From: Arcuatula senhousia
Lineage: Eukaryota; Mollusca; Bivalvia; Mytilida; Mytilidae
Length of the DNA stretch: 64,000 nucleotides
NCBI GenBank assembly: GCA_963971305.1
Contig: OZ020306.1
Location: 2,162,842 to 2,226,841 of the forward strand
Reading direction: 5' to 3'
Positions 63,048 to 64,000 of the stretch are shown in pieces. Numbering within the stretch: position 1 is the stretch's first letter; each line of letters begins with the position of its first letter. The position numbers and the translations under genes were made by a program. The notes beneath the pieces are model-generated. The model saw only the letters and a program-made list of their open reading frames with translations, had not been told where the DNA came from and did no database searches.

Positions 63048-64000
63048 CCTACAAGACGAGCGAGTCTTGTGATACGAACTCGCATTATCTTTTATATATG
63101 CGTGTAAACGGGATATTACCGGCTATCGTATACCGCTGGCAAACTGAAGACAGTTAAAAAAAAATATACGATGCATAATTTTTAACAAAGAAAGTACAAA
63201 AGGGGAAATAGGTAGACAACAGACAGATTAGCACCGTTTACACAGCTATCGTCCCTTTCTTTGTAAAAAGTCATGCACAGGTTTTTTTGTGATTTAAAAA
63301 AAAATATCTTCATTTTACTAGTTTTAATGATAGCCGTTGATTCCCCGTGATGTATAGGTTCAGGCCTTGGTTTAAAAAACATCTAAACTTTGAGTTTTTC
63401 CTCAAATTTATAAAGGAATTCTTAAGAGAACATTGAAATTGGGGAAATCCTCAAATTTGAGATGTCATGAAACTGGGACCTGGTGTTATTAAGATAGATT
63501 CATATCAGCTTTGTTCAATAATGTAAAACTGAAGTACAATTAGATATTTGGGGCAGCAGATTTTGTGTTATATTATTGTATGGTTTTTCTTTTCTCCTTT
63601 TTTTTGCTTGGTAACATCATATCAATATCCTAGGTATTAGATACATACGACATCTTCACTGTCCCAGAGACCGATACCTGATAAGGTTAACTGGATTACT
63701 GAGTCCGACCAACTTCTTACTGACAGTTTCGACACATTAAATATGCATTGACATTACATCACACAATAGTAATAACATTATCACCTTTAAAGATTGGCAC
63801 CAAAAATCACTTCTTCGTCAAATTTAAGGTCATGTGTACTTATAGATGAAGGAGAAGATTAAGAGACCAGGCACAAACAAATTCCCGATGTTATCAAAGA
63901 ACAAGGTCCTACCCAGGCGAATTATGGTCAAAAGTATAGATGATACAGACAAAAGACGACTACAGTGCAGGAACGACCACATTGTTGAGACGGGGAGAAG
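63048..64000. other. No recognised feature
   Basis: I find no coding or repeat signal that I can name. The last 350 bp have somewhat higher GC and could hold an exon, but no frame with splice sites convinced me. Confidence 0.3.

Overview
This is eukaryotic, AT-rich, intron-bearing DNA. The best fit is a bivalve mollusc, probably a mussel (Mytilus-like). That rests on the repeat families: Penelope-like reverse transcriptases with the core GIPMGTNCAPLLADL, a Polinton-type polymerase relic, several non-LTR lineages, many hairpin MITEs, and a small secreted C1q-type gene. No rRNA, intact tRNA, CRISPR or bacterial operon was seen. The assignment is from recalled family resemblance, not a search.

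One intact-looking host gene was found. Five exons on the + strand (10258-10366, 12717-12755, 15513-15598, 18920-19117, 24800-24892) join in phase to a 174-residue protein with a signal peptide, a short helical linker and a C1q-like jelly-roll. All splice sites are GT/AG and an AATAAA follows the stop. Its introns hold a 1.58-kb foldback element, a broken LINE, SINE-like repeats, a helicase-like fragment and a MITE.

Nearly everything else is mobile DNA. 1-1135: Penelope-like RT plus 3' tail. 1164-2990: relic of a Polinton-type DNA polymerase B next to a 63-bp tandem repeat, a foldback and a MITE. 3178-7015: an old duplication whose copies differ by insertions. 7016-9902: a second Penelope-like relic, a perfect 104-bp hairpin and a 720-bp foldback built from ATATCGTTATTTC-type repeats. 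25-29 kb: a tandem duplication, a tRNA-related SINE and LINE scraps. 29443-37260: one CR1-like LINE (2A-like motif, PHD-type zinc finger, endonuclease, RT) broken by three insertions, one of them a 2.97-kb TIR element. 38.9-44.7 kb: a Penelope-like RT carrying a hAT-like MITE, a 495-bp SINE-like repeat and a 28-bp minisatellite. 45022-60131: a head-to-tail array of a LINE 3' end (units of 1292 bp) whose second unit is split by an 11,518-bp element. 60943-63047: a TIR element dense in ACGA motifs.

The most notable structure is the 11.5-kb element at 46611-58128. It has perfect 24-bp terminal inverted repeats, a TAA target duplication, subterminal clusters of GAATACGC on both sides, and two intact empty-site paralogues in the same window. 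Inside it, an inverted repeat encloses two small zinc-finger-like reading frames. No transposase catalytic core was recognised in it.
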